From positions 1 to 54,655 of the forward strand of contig NZ_JQEI01000039.1 in assembly GCF_000743355.1 (NCBI RefSeq): a stretch of DNA of 54,655 bases, written 5' to 3'. Below are positions 17,621-26,124 of the stretch, piece by piece. The translations under genes and the position numbers were made by a program. The notes under the pieces are model-generated. The model made no database searches and was not told where the DNA came from. It saw only the letters and a list, made by a program, of their open reading frames with translations. The DNA comes from Serratia sp. Ag1. GTDB lineage: Bacteria > Pseudomonadota > Gammaproteobacteria > Enterobacterales > Enterobacteriaceae. Position 1 is the first letter of the stretch. Each line of letters begins with the position of its first letter.

Positions 17621-18186
17621 TCACCCAAGGATGTTCAACGGCCCACCCTGTTGTAGCGCCCGTTGATAGGCTGGTCGGGCGTGAACACGTTGCAGATAGC
17701 CCTGTAAGTTCGGGCATCCCTCCAGCCCGCCGCGTGCCGCCATTGCTTCCAGCGGAAAACTCATCTGAATATCCGCAGCGCTGAACTGATTACCGGCAAA
17801 CCAGGGATTGTGGTTTAAGTGCTGTTCCAGATAAATACGGTGGGTGGCGATCTGTTTATCCAGATATTCCTTTTGCACCCCTTTGCCGATCACCCCCGCC
17901 ACTGGGCGAATCAGCCATGGGATCGGCGGATGCCCCAAACGGCTGAACACCAACTTCATCACCAGCAACGGCATCAGCGAACCTTCGGCATAATGCAGCC
18001 AGTAACGATACTGCTGACGAGCATGAAAATCGTTGGGTTTAAAATGCCCTTTCTCATCATAGACTTCCTGCAGATATTCAATAATTGCGCCAGATTCCGC
18101 CAACGCCAGGTCGCCATCGACAATCACCGGAGATTTCCCTAACGGGTGGATTTTTTTCAGTTCTGGCGGTGCCAGCAGGGTGGTTT
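17621..18186 (-). pseudogene. Glutathione S-transferase, 5' end removed by an IS element
   Basis: The readable part runs LLAPPELKKIHPLGKSPVIV (end of the thioredoxin-like domain), AESGAIIEYLQEVYDE and the all-helical C-domain with NPWFAGNQFSAADIQMSFPL, ending normally at 17621. About 30 N-terminal residues including the start and the catalytic Tyr/Ser region are absent. The frame enters the IS at 18187. The sequence on the other side of the IS does not continue the gene: that frame has a stop and no GST features. The gene is therefore a truncated remnant, not merely interrupted. Confidence 0.85.
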
Positions 18187-18256
18187 GGTAATCCCCCCGA
18201 AAAATCGGTGTGTTTATAAGTAGAATTCTCTCGTAATCTGAACCGGGGAGATCTCT

Positions 18257-18523
18257 ATGAAAAAATCACGTTTTACTGACAGCCAGATCATGTCCATCCT
18301 AAAGCTTGCCGAGGCCGGAACGCCGGTGGCTGAACTGTGCCGCGAGTATGGCATGAGCAATGCCAGTTTCTATAAGTGGCGTTCACGTTTTGGCGGGATG
18401 GATGCCTCCATGATGGCCCGTCTGAAAGAGCTGGAAGACGAAAATCGTCGTCTCAAAAAGATGTATGCCGAAGAGCGGCTCAAAGCCGAAATCATTCAGG
18501 AGGCCATGGCAAAAAAGTGGTGA
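18257..18523 (+). CDS. IS3-family transposase OrfA
   Basis: This 88-residue OrfA has an HTH ([40 protein letters not shown]) followed by a leucine-zipper-like stretch ([20 protein letters not shown]), characteristic of IS407-type elements. The AAAAAAG run at 18511-18517, just before its stop, is a slippery site where a -1 shift joins it to OrfB to make the OrfAB transposase. A ribosome site (GGGGAGA) precedes the ATG. Confidence 0.9.
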   Translation: MKKSRFTDSQIMSILKLAEAGTPVAELCREYGMSNASFYKWRSRFGGMDASMMARLKELEDENRRLKKMYAEERLKAEIIQEAMAKKW

Positions 18524-19344
18524 CGCCATCGCGTCGAAAGCGGATGGCACAGCACGCGGTCAGAAGCCGAAACGTCAGCGTGCGTTTTGCCTGTAAGCTG
18601 TTTGTGGTCAGCGAAAGTTGCTATCGCTATCAGCCTCAACTGAATGCAGAAAATGACCTCATTGCTGACTGGCTGCTCCGCATCACTGACAGTCAGCGCA
18701 ACTGGGGATTTGGCCTGTGTTTTTTATACCTGCGCAACGTAAAAGGCTTCCGGTTCAACCCTAAGAGGGTGTACCGAATTTACTGCGAGTTGTCGCTGAA
18801 TATGCGAATAAAGCCGAAAAAGCGACTGAAGCGGGATAAACCTGAACCGTTGGCGGTGCCTGAAAGCAGCAACGAATGCTGGTCGATGGACTTCATGCAT
18901 GATCAGCTATCGGATGGTCGCTCAGTCCGTCTGCTGAATGTTATCGATGATTTTAACCGTGAGGCACTGGCAATAGAGGTCGATTTTTCTCTACCAGCGA
19001 ATCGGGTTGTGCGAACATTGGAACGGCTCATCGAATGGAAAGGAAAACCGACAGCTATACGGTGTGATAACGGGCCAGAATATACAGGCAAAATACTGAC
19101 GTCATGGGCAGTTCAGCAGAAGATAGCCCTTCGTTTTATTCAGCCCGGCAAACCTCAGCAGAATGCCTATATTGAGCGATATAACCGGACGGTGCGTTAT
19201 GACTGGCTGGGGCAACACCTGTTTACATCACTGGATGAATTACAGGACTATGCCACTCAGTGGCAATGGTTTTATAATCACGAAAGACCGAATATGGCGT
19301 TAAATGGCTTTACACCAATGCAGCATATTCAACGTATGACCTGA
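18517..19344 (+). CDS. IS3-family transposase OrfB (DDE integrase domain)
   Basis: OrfB lies in the -1 frame relative to OrfA. A GTG at 18517 could start it alone (275 residues), or it is reached by frameshifting at 18511-18517. The DDE triad is visible: [21 protein letters not shown] and [11 protein letters not shown], with the family's [16 protein letters not shown] near the end. No stop codons or frameshifts interrupt it, so the element looks intact and possibly active. Confidence 0.9.
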   Translation: MVTPSRRKRMAQHAVRSRNVSVRFACKLFVVSESCYRYQPQLNAENDLIADWLLRITDSQRNWGFGLCFLYLRNVKGFRFNPKRVYRIYCELSLNMRIKPKKRLKRDKPEPLAVPESSNECWSMDFMHDQLSDGRSVRLLNVIDDFNREALAIEVDFSLPANRVVRTLERLIEWKGKPTAIRCDNGPEYTGKILTSWAVQQKIALRFIQPGKPQQNAYIERYNRTVRYDWLGQHLFTSLDELQDYATQWQWFYNHERPNMALNGFTPMQHIQRMT

Positions 19345-19382
19345 TCCTACTTATCACCTCCGTTAAAAAGGGGGGGATTACC

Positions 19383-19697
19383 GTTTGCCGGATTAGGATT
19401 AAGCCGAATTTCCAGGTTTTCTATTTCTCGTTGTACGGTGGACAGCGGGTGGTAAGAAGTACCCAGGGCCGCGTGGATGTTGGCTGCGCACCATCGACTA
19501 CAAGCCACTCGAATTATTTTAGATATATATTTCCTTCAGATTCATAGCCCCAAATTAGTGATATCGGCCGGATGTGATAACGCTGAACCCTGAGGTTTCT
19601 TGTATATATATTCAGTACAGCGTAATCTCTTGGTCTTAACATCATTTTCGGTGCGGCCACATAGCCGCCATACAAATAGGACGATTAGTTTATATTT
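19383..19697. other. Gene-free stretch after the IS, with a degenerate repeat
   Basis: This 315-bp stretch has no full gene. On the minus strand, 19383-19500 stays open into the IS and reads HAALGTSYHPLSTVQREIEN then LEIRLNPNPANG. I cannot place this, and it is not the missing GST start. A decayed copy of the palindromic repeat lies at about 19478-19527. The remainder leads to the NamZ-like gene, and I see no clear promoter. Confidence 0.5.
19478..19527. repeat. Degenerate copy of the intergenic palindromic repeat
   Basis: GTTGGCTGCG and, further on, ACTCGAATTATTTT match the centre and right arm of the fuller element at 21137-21244. The left arm is missing, perhaps lost when the IS rearranged this locus. 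Confidence 0.6.
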
Positions 19698-21071
19698 ATG
19701 AAAAAGATATTACTGACCTTACTCATGTCGATTTTTTTACTCAACGGCTGTAATGACTCACAAACGCTCGCCACCCCAGCGGAAAATAATGCGCTCGTGC
19801 TGGGTATTGATCGGCCCGAAGTTTATGGCCCGTTGTTATCGGGTAAACGGGTGGGGTTGATGGTTAATCAAAGCTCGATTGATTCATCAGGGCAGCATGC
19901 GATCGAGAAATTAATTGCATTGCAGGCTCAATATAATTTTACCGTCACCACACTTTTCTCGGTAGAACATGGACTACGGGGCAATGAAGAAGCTGGATTT
20001 GGCGATAAAGATTATATCGACCCCGCAACTGGCCTGCAGGTCTGGTCGCTGTACGGCAATGATGCGAATGGTAAACGATTAGCTCACCCTTCCGAAGAAA
20101 AATTAGCCAACGTCGATGTGGTGATTTTTGATCTGCAGGATGTCGGGGTGCGGTTCTTCACCTATACCATCTCAATGCAGTGGATGATGGAAAGCATTCA
20201 GGCCTATGGCAAAGAGTTTATGGTATTTGATCGTCCCAACCCTAATGGGGACTCTATTTATGGCCCGTTACTGGAGCAGGAGAATGTCTCCAATATCGGC
20301 ATCGCCCCGGTTCCTATGGCTCATGGTTTAACTTCTGGTGAATTCGCGCAGATGATTGTCGGCCAAGGGTGGCTGAAAGGTGTCGACAATGCGGATAACC
20401 GTTGGGATTTGTTTGGCCTGCCAGAATATCGTCTTCCTGCTGGCCAGCTACATGTGATTGCCATGAAGAATTATACCCATGCCACGCCTTATTCATTGCC
20501 TAAACCCCCATCACCTAATTTAAGAACCGACATGGCTATCCGTATGTATCCTTCATTAGCGCTGTTTGAAGCCACCAGCGTAAATATGGGGCGCGGATCT
20601 GACTATCCGCATGAGCAAACGGGGTATCCGGATAACCAATTTTATATCAATACCGAATATCAGATTAGCTCAGGGATAACGGCATTAGGTTGGCCACAGG
20701 GTGGGCAATATGTCTGGGGGCAGAGCTATCGCCAAGAAGTCACCGGAGTTTCGCCTCAACAGAGAAAGCCCTCAATTCAGCCATTTGTGCAGTGGTGGTT
20801 CAACATGGAGAAATATGGCTACCAAACCTATGTAGGCTATGACCAAGAGAGCAAATATCTGCAAAACGCGGATCGTTATTATGTGGTACGCCCTGCGTGG
20901 CTGGCAAAACTGGTGGGGAGCAAATCATTTCTGGAGGAATTAAAAGCTGCCAGCGAGAATAACCTCACGGAAGAAGAAACCATCCAGCAAATAGAGGCTG
21001 GCTGGCAACCTGATTTACAGGCTTATAAGGCTATGCGTCAGAAATATACGCTCTATAAAGATGGGATTTAA
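19698..21071 (+). CDS. NamZ-like exo-N-acetylmuramidase lipoprotein (DUF1343)
   Basis: The protein has 457 residues with a lipoprotein signal (lipobox LLNGC, Cys18). The DUF1343 pattern is clear: VLGIDRP, GKRVGLMVNQSSIDSSGQH, TLFSVEHGLRGNEEAGFGD, VVIFDLQDVGVRFFTYTISM and FDRPNPNGDSIYGPLLE. The founding member, NamZ of Bacillus, removes terminal MurNAc from peptidoglycan fragments. The lipid anchor would place this one at the periplasmic membrane face. A hairpin follows the gene. The upstream ribosome site is poor, and the flank is rearranged by the IS, so its native promoter may be altered. Confidence 0.85.
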   Translation: MKKILLTLLMSIFLLNGCNDSQTLATPAENNALVLGIDRPEVYGPLLSGKRVGLMVNQSSIDSSGQHAIEKLIALQAQYNFTVTTLFSVEHGLRGNEEAGFGDKDYIDPATGLQVWSLYGNDANGKRLAHPSEEKLANVDVVIFDLQDVGVRFFTYTISMQWMMESIQAYGKEFMVFDRPNPNGDSIYGPLLEQENVSNIGIAPVPMAHGLTSGEFAQMIVGQGWLKGVDNADNRWDLFGLPEYRLPAGQLHVIAMKNYTHATPYSLPKPPSPNLRTDMAIRMYPSLALFEATSVNMGRGSDYPHEQTGYPDNQFYINTEYQISSGITALGWPQGGQYVWGQSYRQEVTGVSPQQRKPSIQPFVQWWFNMEKYGYQTYVGYDQESKYLQNADRYYVVRPAWLAKLVGSKSFLEELKAASENNLTEEETIQQIEAGWQPDLQAYKAMRQKYTLYKDGI

Positions 21072-21116
21072 TTTTTGGTAATTGGCCTGCAGTTTGCCAT
21101 TATCACCGATCATCAA

Positions 21117-21135
21117 AGGGGCTGTTGCAGCCCCT
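21117..21135 (+). terminator. Possible terminator after the NamZ-like gene
   Basis: The perfect stem AGGGGCTG / CAGCCCCT with a 3-base loop is followed by ATATA rather than a T run. It abuts the palindromic repeat and separates the gene from the convergent mdtP-like gene. Confidence 0.45.
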
Positions 21136-21136
21136 A

Positions 21137-21244
21137 TATACCCGTCATACTTCAAGTTGCTTGGGTGTTGGCTGCGTTACTCGGCCCATACTGGGCCTCG
21201 CCCCTTCGAGGCCGCTGCAAGCAACTCGAATTATTTTGGGTATA
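21137..21244. repeat. Intergenic palindromic repeat, fullest copy
   Basis: The left arm begins TATACCCGTCATACTTCAAG, then TTGCTTG. The right arm is CAAGCAACTCGAATTATTTT followed by GGGTATA, with an inner pair TACTCGGCCCA/GGGCCTCGCC. The outer 7 bases and the AAGTTGCTTG/CAAGCAACT core are inverted copies. Related arms occur at about 19.5, 29.2, 30.9 and 49.9 kb, so this is a dispersed family in this genome. It may fold in mRNA 3' ends and protect or terminate transcripts. Confidence 0.8.
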
Positions 21245-21248
21245 GCAT

Positions 21249-22781
21249 TCATTCTTTCACTGCCTGAATGGCTCCCGACAGTTCAGGGGCATTGGTCATT
21301 TTACCCATCACGAACGCCAGATTGGCTGCCGCGACTAAAGCAGCGGCATGCGCGTCCGCACTCATTTGTTGTGCATTCAACAGCCCATTGGCAGCCTCGT
21401 TGGCCACCGTTATGGTACCGACACCATTGCGATAAGACTCCAGCGCGGCGTCGTAGGCAATAAACGACGTTTTCACGAGATTTAACGCCGCCTGATTGGA
21501 TTCAAGTGCAGAACGCAGGGTATCCGCCGCAACCACAATTTCACGCACGGCCAACTCTTTCGTTTTCTTAAAGCCTTCAGCAGCAACTGCCGCGCGAGAT
21601 TCAGCCTCTTTAACTCTGGCAGCACGGATTCCCCCCTCATAAAGAGGAACACTGACACCAACCAGAATACTGGAGGATGAAGTTTGCTGGCTGATTCCCG
21701 GCAAACCTTGAATATCGAAGCGCCCATCGCCACCCGCAATAGCTCCGGCAAGATAGACTTTCGGCAAGAAGTCGGCCTCAGCCGCTTTGATACCGGCCTT
21801 GGCGGCTTCGGCGGCCGCATAGCTGGCTAACACATCTGGCCGCTGGGAAAGCGCCAGCCGAATCATCTTTTCCGTTGGCGGGCTGGCAGCATCCGGTAAC
21901 GCACGATCCTCAGCATAACCAACTGTTATCGCCAATGAAGGACTCACCCCCATTGCACCCAGTAATGCCTGATAGGCATCACGTTCAGTTCCCTTAGCCA
22001 CTACGCGGCGCAGCTCAGACTGAGCGACTTGCTGTCGTGCCAGCGCCACCTCTACTACCGTCGCAATCCCATTCTTGCGGCGTTGTTCTGCAGCATCCTG
22101 AATCTTCAGGCTATTCTTCAGCGTCTGCTCCGCTATTTGGCTCTGAACCAGCGCGGCACCATATTGGAAATAAGTACGAGTGACATCATAAATCAGCTTC
22201 TGGTGCATGCCATTAAAGCTGACATTGGCGGCATAGGAGCTCTTTTCAGCGGCATCAAGCAATGCGCTACGTTGCCCAAAATCAAAGATAAGCCACTGCA
22301 ATGCCAGAGCAGGAACAACCGCACTGCCGGTGGTTGTCAGATCCTTTTGGTTGCCGAGCGCATAAGGCAACGGCGTGGTTGTACTTTGGTAGCCACCAAT
22401 CACGCTCGCTGAAATTATCGGTAAAAATACCGCCTCCCCCATTCCAACCGCCAGAGCCGCTTGCCGTGCCTGCTGCCAGGCAATACGGGTATCAGGATTC
22501 TGGCTTTGGGCGATATCAATCAGCTCTGGTAACGAATAAGCGCGATCGCTTTTGATGGTGGGGGGCGGCGTCAATTCCGCCACCATGGGGTTTGGCGGTA
22601 CAGAAAAGTTGCCACTCCCTACGGCAGCCCCGGTCTTCACATCCGGCGTCCAGGGTTCGGTATAAGATGCAGGCGCAAGATCCAAACGATCCGTAGCACA
22701 GCCGGTGAGCAGCAAACTCAATACCGAGCAAGTCAGGCTGATTTTGGCTATTCGAGCCATCAGGACAGCGTGCATCGTCAT
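21249..22781 (-). CDS. mdtP: TolC-family outer-membrane efflux lipoprotein of the MdtNOP-type pump
   Basis: The protein has about 510 residues from the ATG at 22781, which follows the mdtO stop by one base (TGATATG). A lipobox LLTGC is at Cys28. Two outer-membrane-efflux repeats are visible (LPELIDIAQSQNPDTRIAWQ and the second half around RLALSQRPDVLASYAAAEAA). It would form the outer-membrane channel for the MFP and FUSC proteins encoded just upstream. Sequence similarity to E. coli MdtP is limited by my memory, so the symbol rests mainly on operon position. Confidence 0.72.
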   Translation of the reverse strand: MTMHAVLMARIAKISLTCSVLSLLLTGCATDRLDLAPASYTEPWTPDVKTGAAVGSGNFSVPPNPMVAELTPPPTIKSDRAYSLPELIDIAQSQNPDTRIAWQQARQAALAVGMGEAVFLPIISASVIGGYQSTTTPLPYALGNQKDLTTTGSAVVPALALQWLIFDFGQRSALLDAAEKSSYAANVSFNGMHQKLIYDVTRTYFQYGAALVQSQIAEQTLKNSLKIQDAAEQRRKNGIATVVEVALARQQVAQSELRRVVAKGTERDAYQALLGAMGVSPSLAITVGYAEDRALPDAASPPTEKMIRLALSQRPDVLASYAAAEAAKAGIKAAEADFLPKVYLAGAIAGGDGRFDIQGLPGISQQTSSSSILVGVSVPLYEGGIRAARVKEAESRAAVAAEGFKKTKELAVREIVVAADTLRSALESNQAALNLVKTSFIAYDAALESYRNGVGTITVANEAANGLLNAQQMSADAHAAALVAAANLAFVMGKMTNAPELSGAIQAVKE

Positions 22782-22782
22782 A

Positions 22783-24687
22783 TCATTCAATTCCCAGAAG
22801 TTCCCTAAGCCGCTTTATACGTTCTTGAATAGTAATATCAATCGGTGATAACCCTGACCGTAATGAGGCACTATGCTGTCGCAGCTCATTAGGTAAGACG
22901 ATGGCGTTATCGTCTGCCGAAAGTCGACGCAGTTGCTCTGCATCTGACGCAGATTTTTCAGTAGGTAAAAACAGCACCGGGCATAATTTCCCCATCTCAT
23001 CCAGTATTGCTTGCAAGCGGGCATATTCACCCTGCGAGAGGCGCAGTTGTGCGGGTTCAAAGGGCACCAGCGCCAACTCTTCCTGCGCCAGGGTGATATC
23101 CGCCTCAATGGTGGTTGCTTCTCTTAGGGCCGCAGACCGTGCTTCGGGCGGCAACGCGGCCAAGTTTGCCAATCCCTTCAACGCATCACTAATATGGATG
23201 CGCACCGTGTCTGCAATCGCCACTGGCCATATCCGGGTAAAAATCACATACACCACCAGATTACCCAGCAAGATACCGAGCACCCTGTCGAGAGCCACGC
23301 CCATATCAGTGCTCGGCCCAAAGCCTTGTAGCACCGTCAGCAGGAAAGCCAGCCCGACCTGCACACCGGCATACGCGATCCGCTCGTTGCCACATGACAC
23401 CCAAGCAGCCAACAAAATGCAGCCAAACACCAGCGCCATCAATTGCCCAATATCATTCAGATGGGGGATAATAAACGCTATCGCCAACACCCCCATCAGC
23501 GCCCCGAACAGGCAACCAATGATCCGTAATACCAGTTTATGAACGGTCTCACCGGTCGTCCCTAACGCCGCAACATAGCAAGTGATCATGGCGGTATGAA
23601 TATCCTGCCAATCCAATGCGGTGTAGATCAGATAGCAAATGAGAGCCGCTGCCGTGGTTTTCAGTGCAAACCGCTGATGAATCGGGTTGCTCAAGGCATC
23701 CGCCGCAAAGAAGGAGGATTTCGGGGCATTTAAATCTTGCTCGTCATTGCCATTCGCCAATGCGATCAGCGCGTTTTTTATCTCCTCGGTTTCATCCCCG
23801 CTATTCTCGCTAGCAAACCGGGGATTAACCGCCAGGCCACCTGCAGCAATCGCCTGCGCAGCCTCGCGGCAGTATGCTGCAAGCTCAAGACGCACATTTT
23901 CTGGTGAGTCAGAAGGCAAAACCGACGTTGCCAGCAGCAACCGGTAACTGCTTTTTACGGCATTTTCAAGCCAAACGGCTTCGGTTGCGGGCCGGAGATG
24001 AAAAATACGCACAAAAAGTGCCCGCTGCTGATGCTCACTTTGGCCTTCCTGCAACAATTCCCCAACACGGGCCAGAGTGGCTGCATCAGGTTGCTGCAAT
24101 GCCTCGGCTACCGTGAATAATCGCTCGGATAAACTGGCTCGCAATAATGTCTGAGGCGAGCGTCCGAAGAAAAGGTTAAACCCAATAATCAGCAACATCG
24201 GGGAAACAGCCATTAACCAAGCGTACAATAACCCCCGCGTGGCAACCTCGCCCATTGGGATATCACCTAGCAACGTCATCACAAACGCAATAACCAGCGC
24301 AATAATACTGCCTACCGGGCCAAGCTTGCTGGCGGAACCGAGATAAAGAAACAGAAACGAGCTGACAATCAACGTCGCCATGCGTAATGGCACCGCTTCC
24401 AAAGTGAAATGAATAAGTAGAAATACCAGCCCGACGACCAGCGAGACCAAGACGATAATGGCGGTAGCCATCACCATGCTTTCTACACCATCCGGCTTCA
24501 TGACGAAAATAATGAGATAGCAACTAATCGCGGATTCCGGGATGCCATACACCATTGCCACCATCGCCATCAGCGCACAAAGGGCCGCGACGCGCCAGGC
24601 CATGGCCACTCGCCCTGGGAAATAGGCCAAATCGGCTTTTGCCTGGCGGATTAAGCCGCCAAACGTCCCGTCAGCAACCATCGTCAT
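22783..24687 (-). CDS. mdtO: FUSC/AaeB-type inner-membrane transporter MdtO
   Basis: This 634-residue protein has two blocks of about 5-6 membrane helices separated by a cytoplasmic domain, the FUSC layout. NPIHQRFALKTTAAALICYL followed by IYTALDWQDIHTAMITCYVA resembles the matching part of E. coli MdtO. ALDRVLGILLGNLVVYVIFT marks the second block. The start overlaps the mdtN gene by 17 bp (an alternative ATG is at 24681). It is the inner-membrane component of the tripartite pump. E. coli MdtNOP is linked to resistance to sulfa drugs, acriflavine and puromycin. Confidence 0.82.
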   Translation of the reverse strand: MTMVADGTFGGLIRQAKADLAYFPGRVAMAWRVAALCALMAMVAMVYGIPESAISCYLIIFVMKPDGVESMVMATAIIVLVSLVVGLVFLLIHFTLEAVPLRMATLIVSSFLFLYLGSASKLGPVGSIIALVIAFVMTLLGDIPMGEVATRGLLYAWLMAVSPMLLIIGFNLFFGRSPQTLLRASLSERLFTVAEALQQPDAATLARVGELLQEGQSEHQQRALFVRIFHLRPATEAVWLENAVKSSYRLLLATSVLPSDSPENVRLELAAYCREAAQAIAAGGLAVNPRFASENSGDETEEIKNALIALANGNDEQDLNAPKSSFFAADALSNPIHQRFALKTTAAALICYLIYTALDWQDIHTAMITCYVAALGTTGETVHKLVLRIIGCLFGALMGVLAIAFIIPHLNDIGQLMALVFGCILLAAWVSCGNERIAYAGVQVGLAFLLTVLQGFGPSTDMGVALDRVLGILLGNLVVYVIFTRIWPVAIADTVRIHISDALKGLANLAALPPEARSAALREATTIEADITLAQEELALVPFEPAQLRLSQGEYARLQAILDEMGKLCPVLFLPTEKSASDAEQLRRLSADDNAIVLPNELRQHSASLRSGLSPIDITIQERIKRLRELLGIE

Positions 24688-25726
24688 TGCGCACTATCAC
24701 GACAGCCGTCGCCCCAATACGCATCAGCTCCTCCGGCGGTTTCTCCAGACTGATCCGCACAGGAAAACGCTGAACCACGCGCACCCAATTTAATGACTTT
24801 GGTACATAAGGCAGGCCACGAGGGATATTCAACATATCCTCCGAGCTAACGCCCCAACCGATCCCCTCAACCCGCCCCTGAATGGCACGCTGCCTGTCGG
24901 CCATCGCGTACACGGTAGCGCAATCCCCCACTTTGATATTCTTCAATTCTGTTTCACGGAAAAACGCCGAAGCATGCCAATGCTCGGTATTGATAAGGGT
25001 AAAAATCGATTGCTCAGGCACCACAAACTCCCCAACGGAGACCGTCAGCCCCACAACACGACCATCATGGGGCGCACGCACTTGGGTATTCGCCAGCGCG
25101 CGTTCCGCAATAGCCAACGCAGCGCGGCGCGCGGCCACCAGCGCTTCAGCCGCCGCCGTGCTGCTCACCAGAGCTTCGGCAGCAGAGGACTGTTTTAAGG
25201 CCTGTTTCAGGCTGACCTCGGCATCGTGTTTCGCCGTCATCGCATCATCAACCTGCTGAGCGGTCACATAGCCTTTAGGCAGCAGAGGTTGTAAACGGGC
25301 AAGCGTCTGAGTCGCCAACTTGAGATTGGCTTGCGCTCGCAGAATCTGTTCGTTGGTAATCGCTGCATTGGATTGTTCAGCCACCACCGTCCGTTGCTGA
25401 GTATCGCGGGCAGCTTCCGCTATTTTCAGCTCGGCCTGCGCCTGTTCGACCTGCAGCCGATAGAGATCCGGCTCAATAGAAAACAGCAAATCACCGCGCT
25501 GCACTTTGCTGTTTTCCGCAACGTTAATCGTGAGAATACGGCCAGGCACCGAGCTGGCGATATGTACCACACTGGCCCCCAACTCGGCATCTTCAGATAA
25601 CGGATTCAAGGTGGTCTGCCTTACCGCAAACCAACCCGATATCAATGCCGCTACGATAATGACGCCTGCGACCACGAGGGCCAACTGCCGCCGGTGCCCA
25701 CTCCCTGATAGTTTATTCATATGCAT
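24671..25726 (-). CDS. mdtN: Membrane fusion protein MdtN (HlyD/EmrA type)
   Basis: The protein has 351 residues: one N-terminal membrane helix (LALVVAGVIIVAALISGWFA), a biotinyl-lipoyl half (GASVVHIASSVPGRILTINV), a long alpha-hairpin coiled coil (about residues 75-200, QAELKIAEAARDTQQRTVV onward) and the second lipoyl half (VRAPHDGRVVGLTVSVGEFV). It bridges MdtO and the outer-membrane factor. The ATG is 3 bp from the ytcA stop, so the genes are co-transcribed. Confidence 0.85.
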   Translation of the reverse strand: MHMNKLSGSGHRRQLALVVAGVIIVAALISGWFAVRQTTLNPLSEDAELGASVVHIASSVPGRILTINVAENSKVQRGDLLFSIEPDLYRLQVEQAQAELKIAEAARDTQQRTVVAEQSNAAITNEQILRAQANLKLATQTLARLQPLLPKGYVTAQQVDDAMTAKHDAEVSLKQALKQSSAAEALVSSTAAAEALVAARRAALAIAERALANTQVRAPHDGRVVGLTVSVGEFVVPEQSIFTLINTEHWHASAFFRETELKNIKVGDCATVYAMADRQRAIQGRVEGIGWGVSSEDMLNIPRGLPYVPKSLNWVRVVQRFPVRISLEKPPEELMRIGATAVVIVRNDDGC

Positions 25727-25729
25727 TAT

Positions 25730-26065
25730 TCATCGCGTAAACAACAATAGGGAACAGAGGAATGCCACAGCGAGCGCCAGACAGACATACACAAACAGCC
25801 GCCATGGCAACGCCTCATCAATACCAACACGAATAAACAGAACGCGCGCCATGATCGCCGCGATTATCCCGATAAAGGCACAAGCCATCCAGGCAGGGAA
25901 GTAAGAGCCAATCAATGAAAATGAGGGAGCCTCTCCCACCGTACAGCCGCTCAAAACGCTCACCAACAGCAGAGCCCAAAGCCGACCCCATTGGTGACGT
26001 TGCGCGGTACTGAAAAACGTGAAGGAAAAAACCCGCAGCTTCCTGAAGGAAGTCATATTATTCAT
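25730..26065 (-). CDS. ytcA: YtcA-family small membrane lipoprotein
   Basis: This 111-residue protein has a lipobox-like SVLSGC after a hydrophobic stretch, then the YtcA pattern SFSLIGSYFPAWMACAFIGI and a second helix (LFVYVCLALAVAFLCSLLLF). E. coli ytcA also directly precedes mdtN. The ATG at 26056 is an alternative start, which would shorten the basic leader. Its role is unknown; placement suggests an accessory subunit of the MdtNOP pump. Confidence 0.8.
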   Translation of the reverse strand: MNNMTSFRKLRVFSFTFFSTAQRHQWGRLWALLLVSVLSGCTVGEAPSFSLIGSYFPAWMACAFIGIIAAIMARVLFIRVGIDEALPWRLFVYVCLALAVAFLCSLLLFTR

Positions 26066-26124
26066 TGAACAACCTCAATTAACCTGCCCCACCAGAAAGC
26101 CGGGTCTATCCCCCTGGACAGCAA

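Larger units (their letters stand above)
18187..19382 (+). mobile_element. IS3-family insertion sequence (IS407-group-like), about 1.2 kb
   Basis: The ends are inverted: GGTAATCCCCCC at 18187-18198 and its complement at 19371-19382, with more imperfect pairing inward (left TTTATAAGTAG, right CTACTTATCA). GTTT directly flanks both ends (18183-18186 and 19383-19386), a 4-bp target duplication as made by the IS407 group, though it may be chance because the flanks do not rejoin into one gene. It contains orfA and orfB in the usual -1 arrangement. It interrupts a GST gene. Confidence 0.88.
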
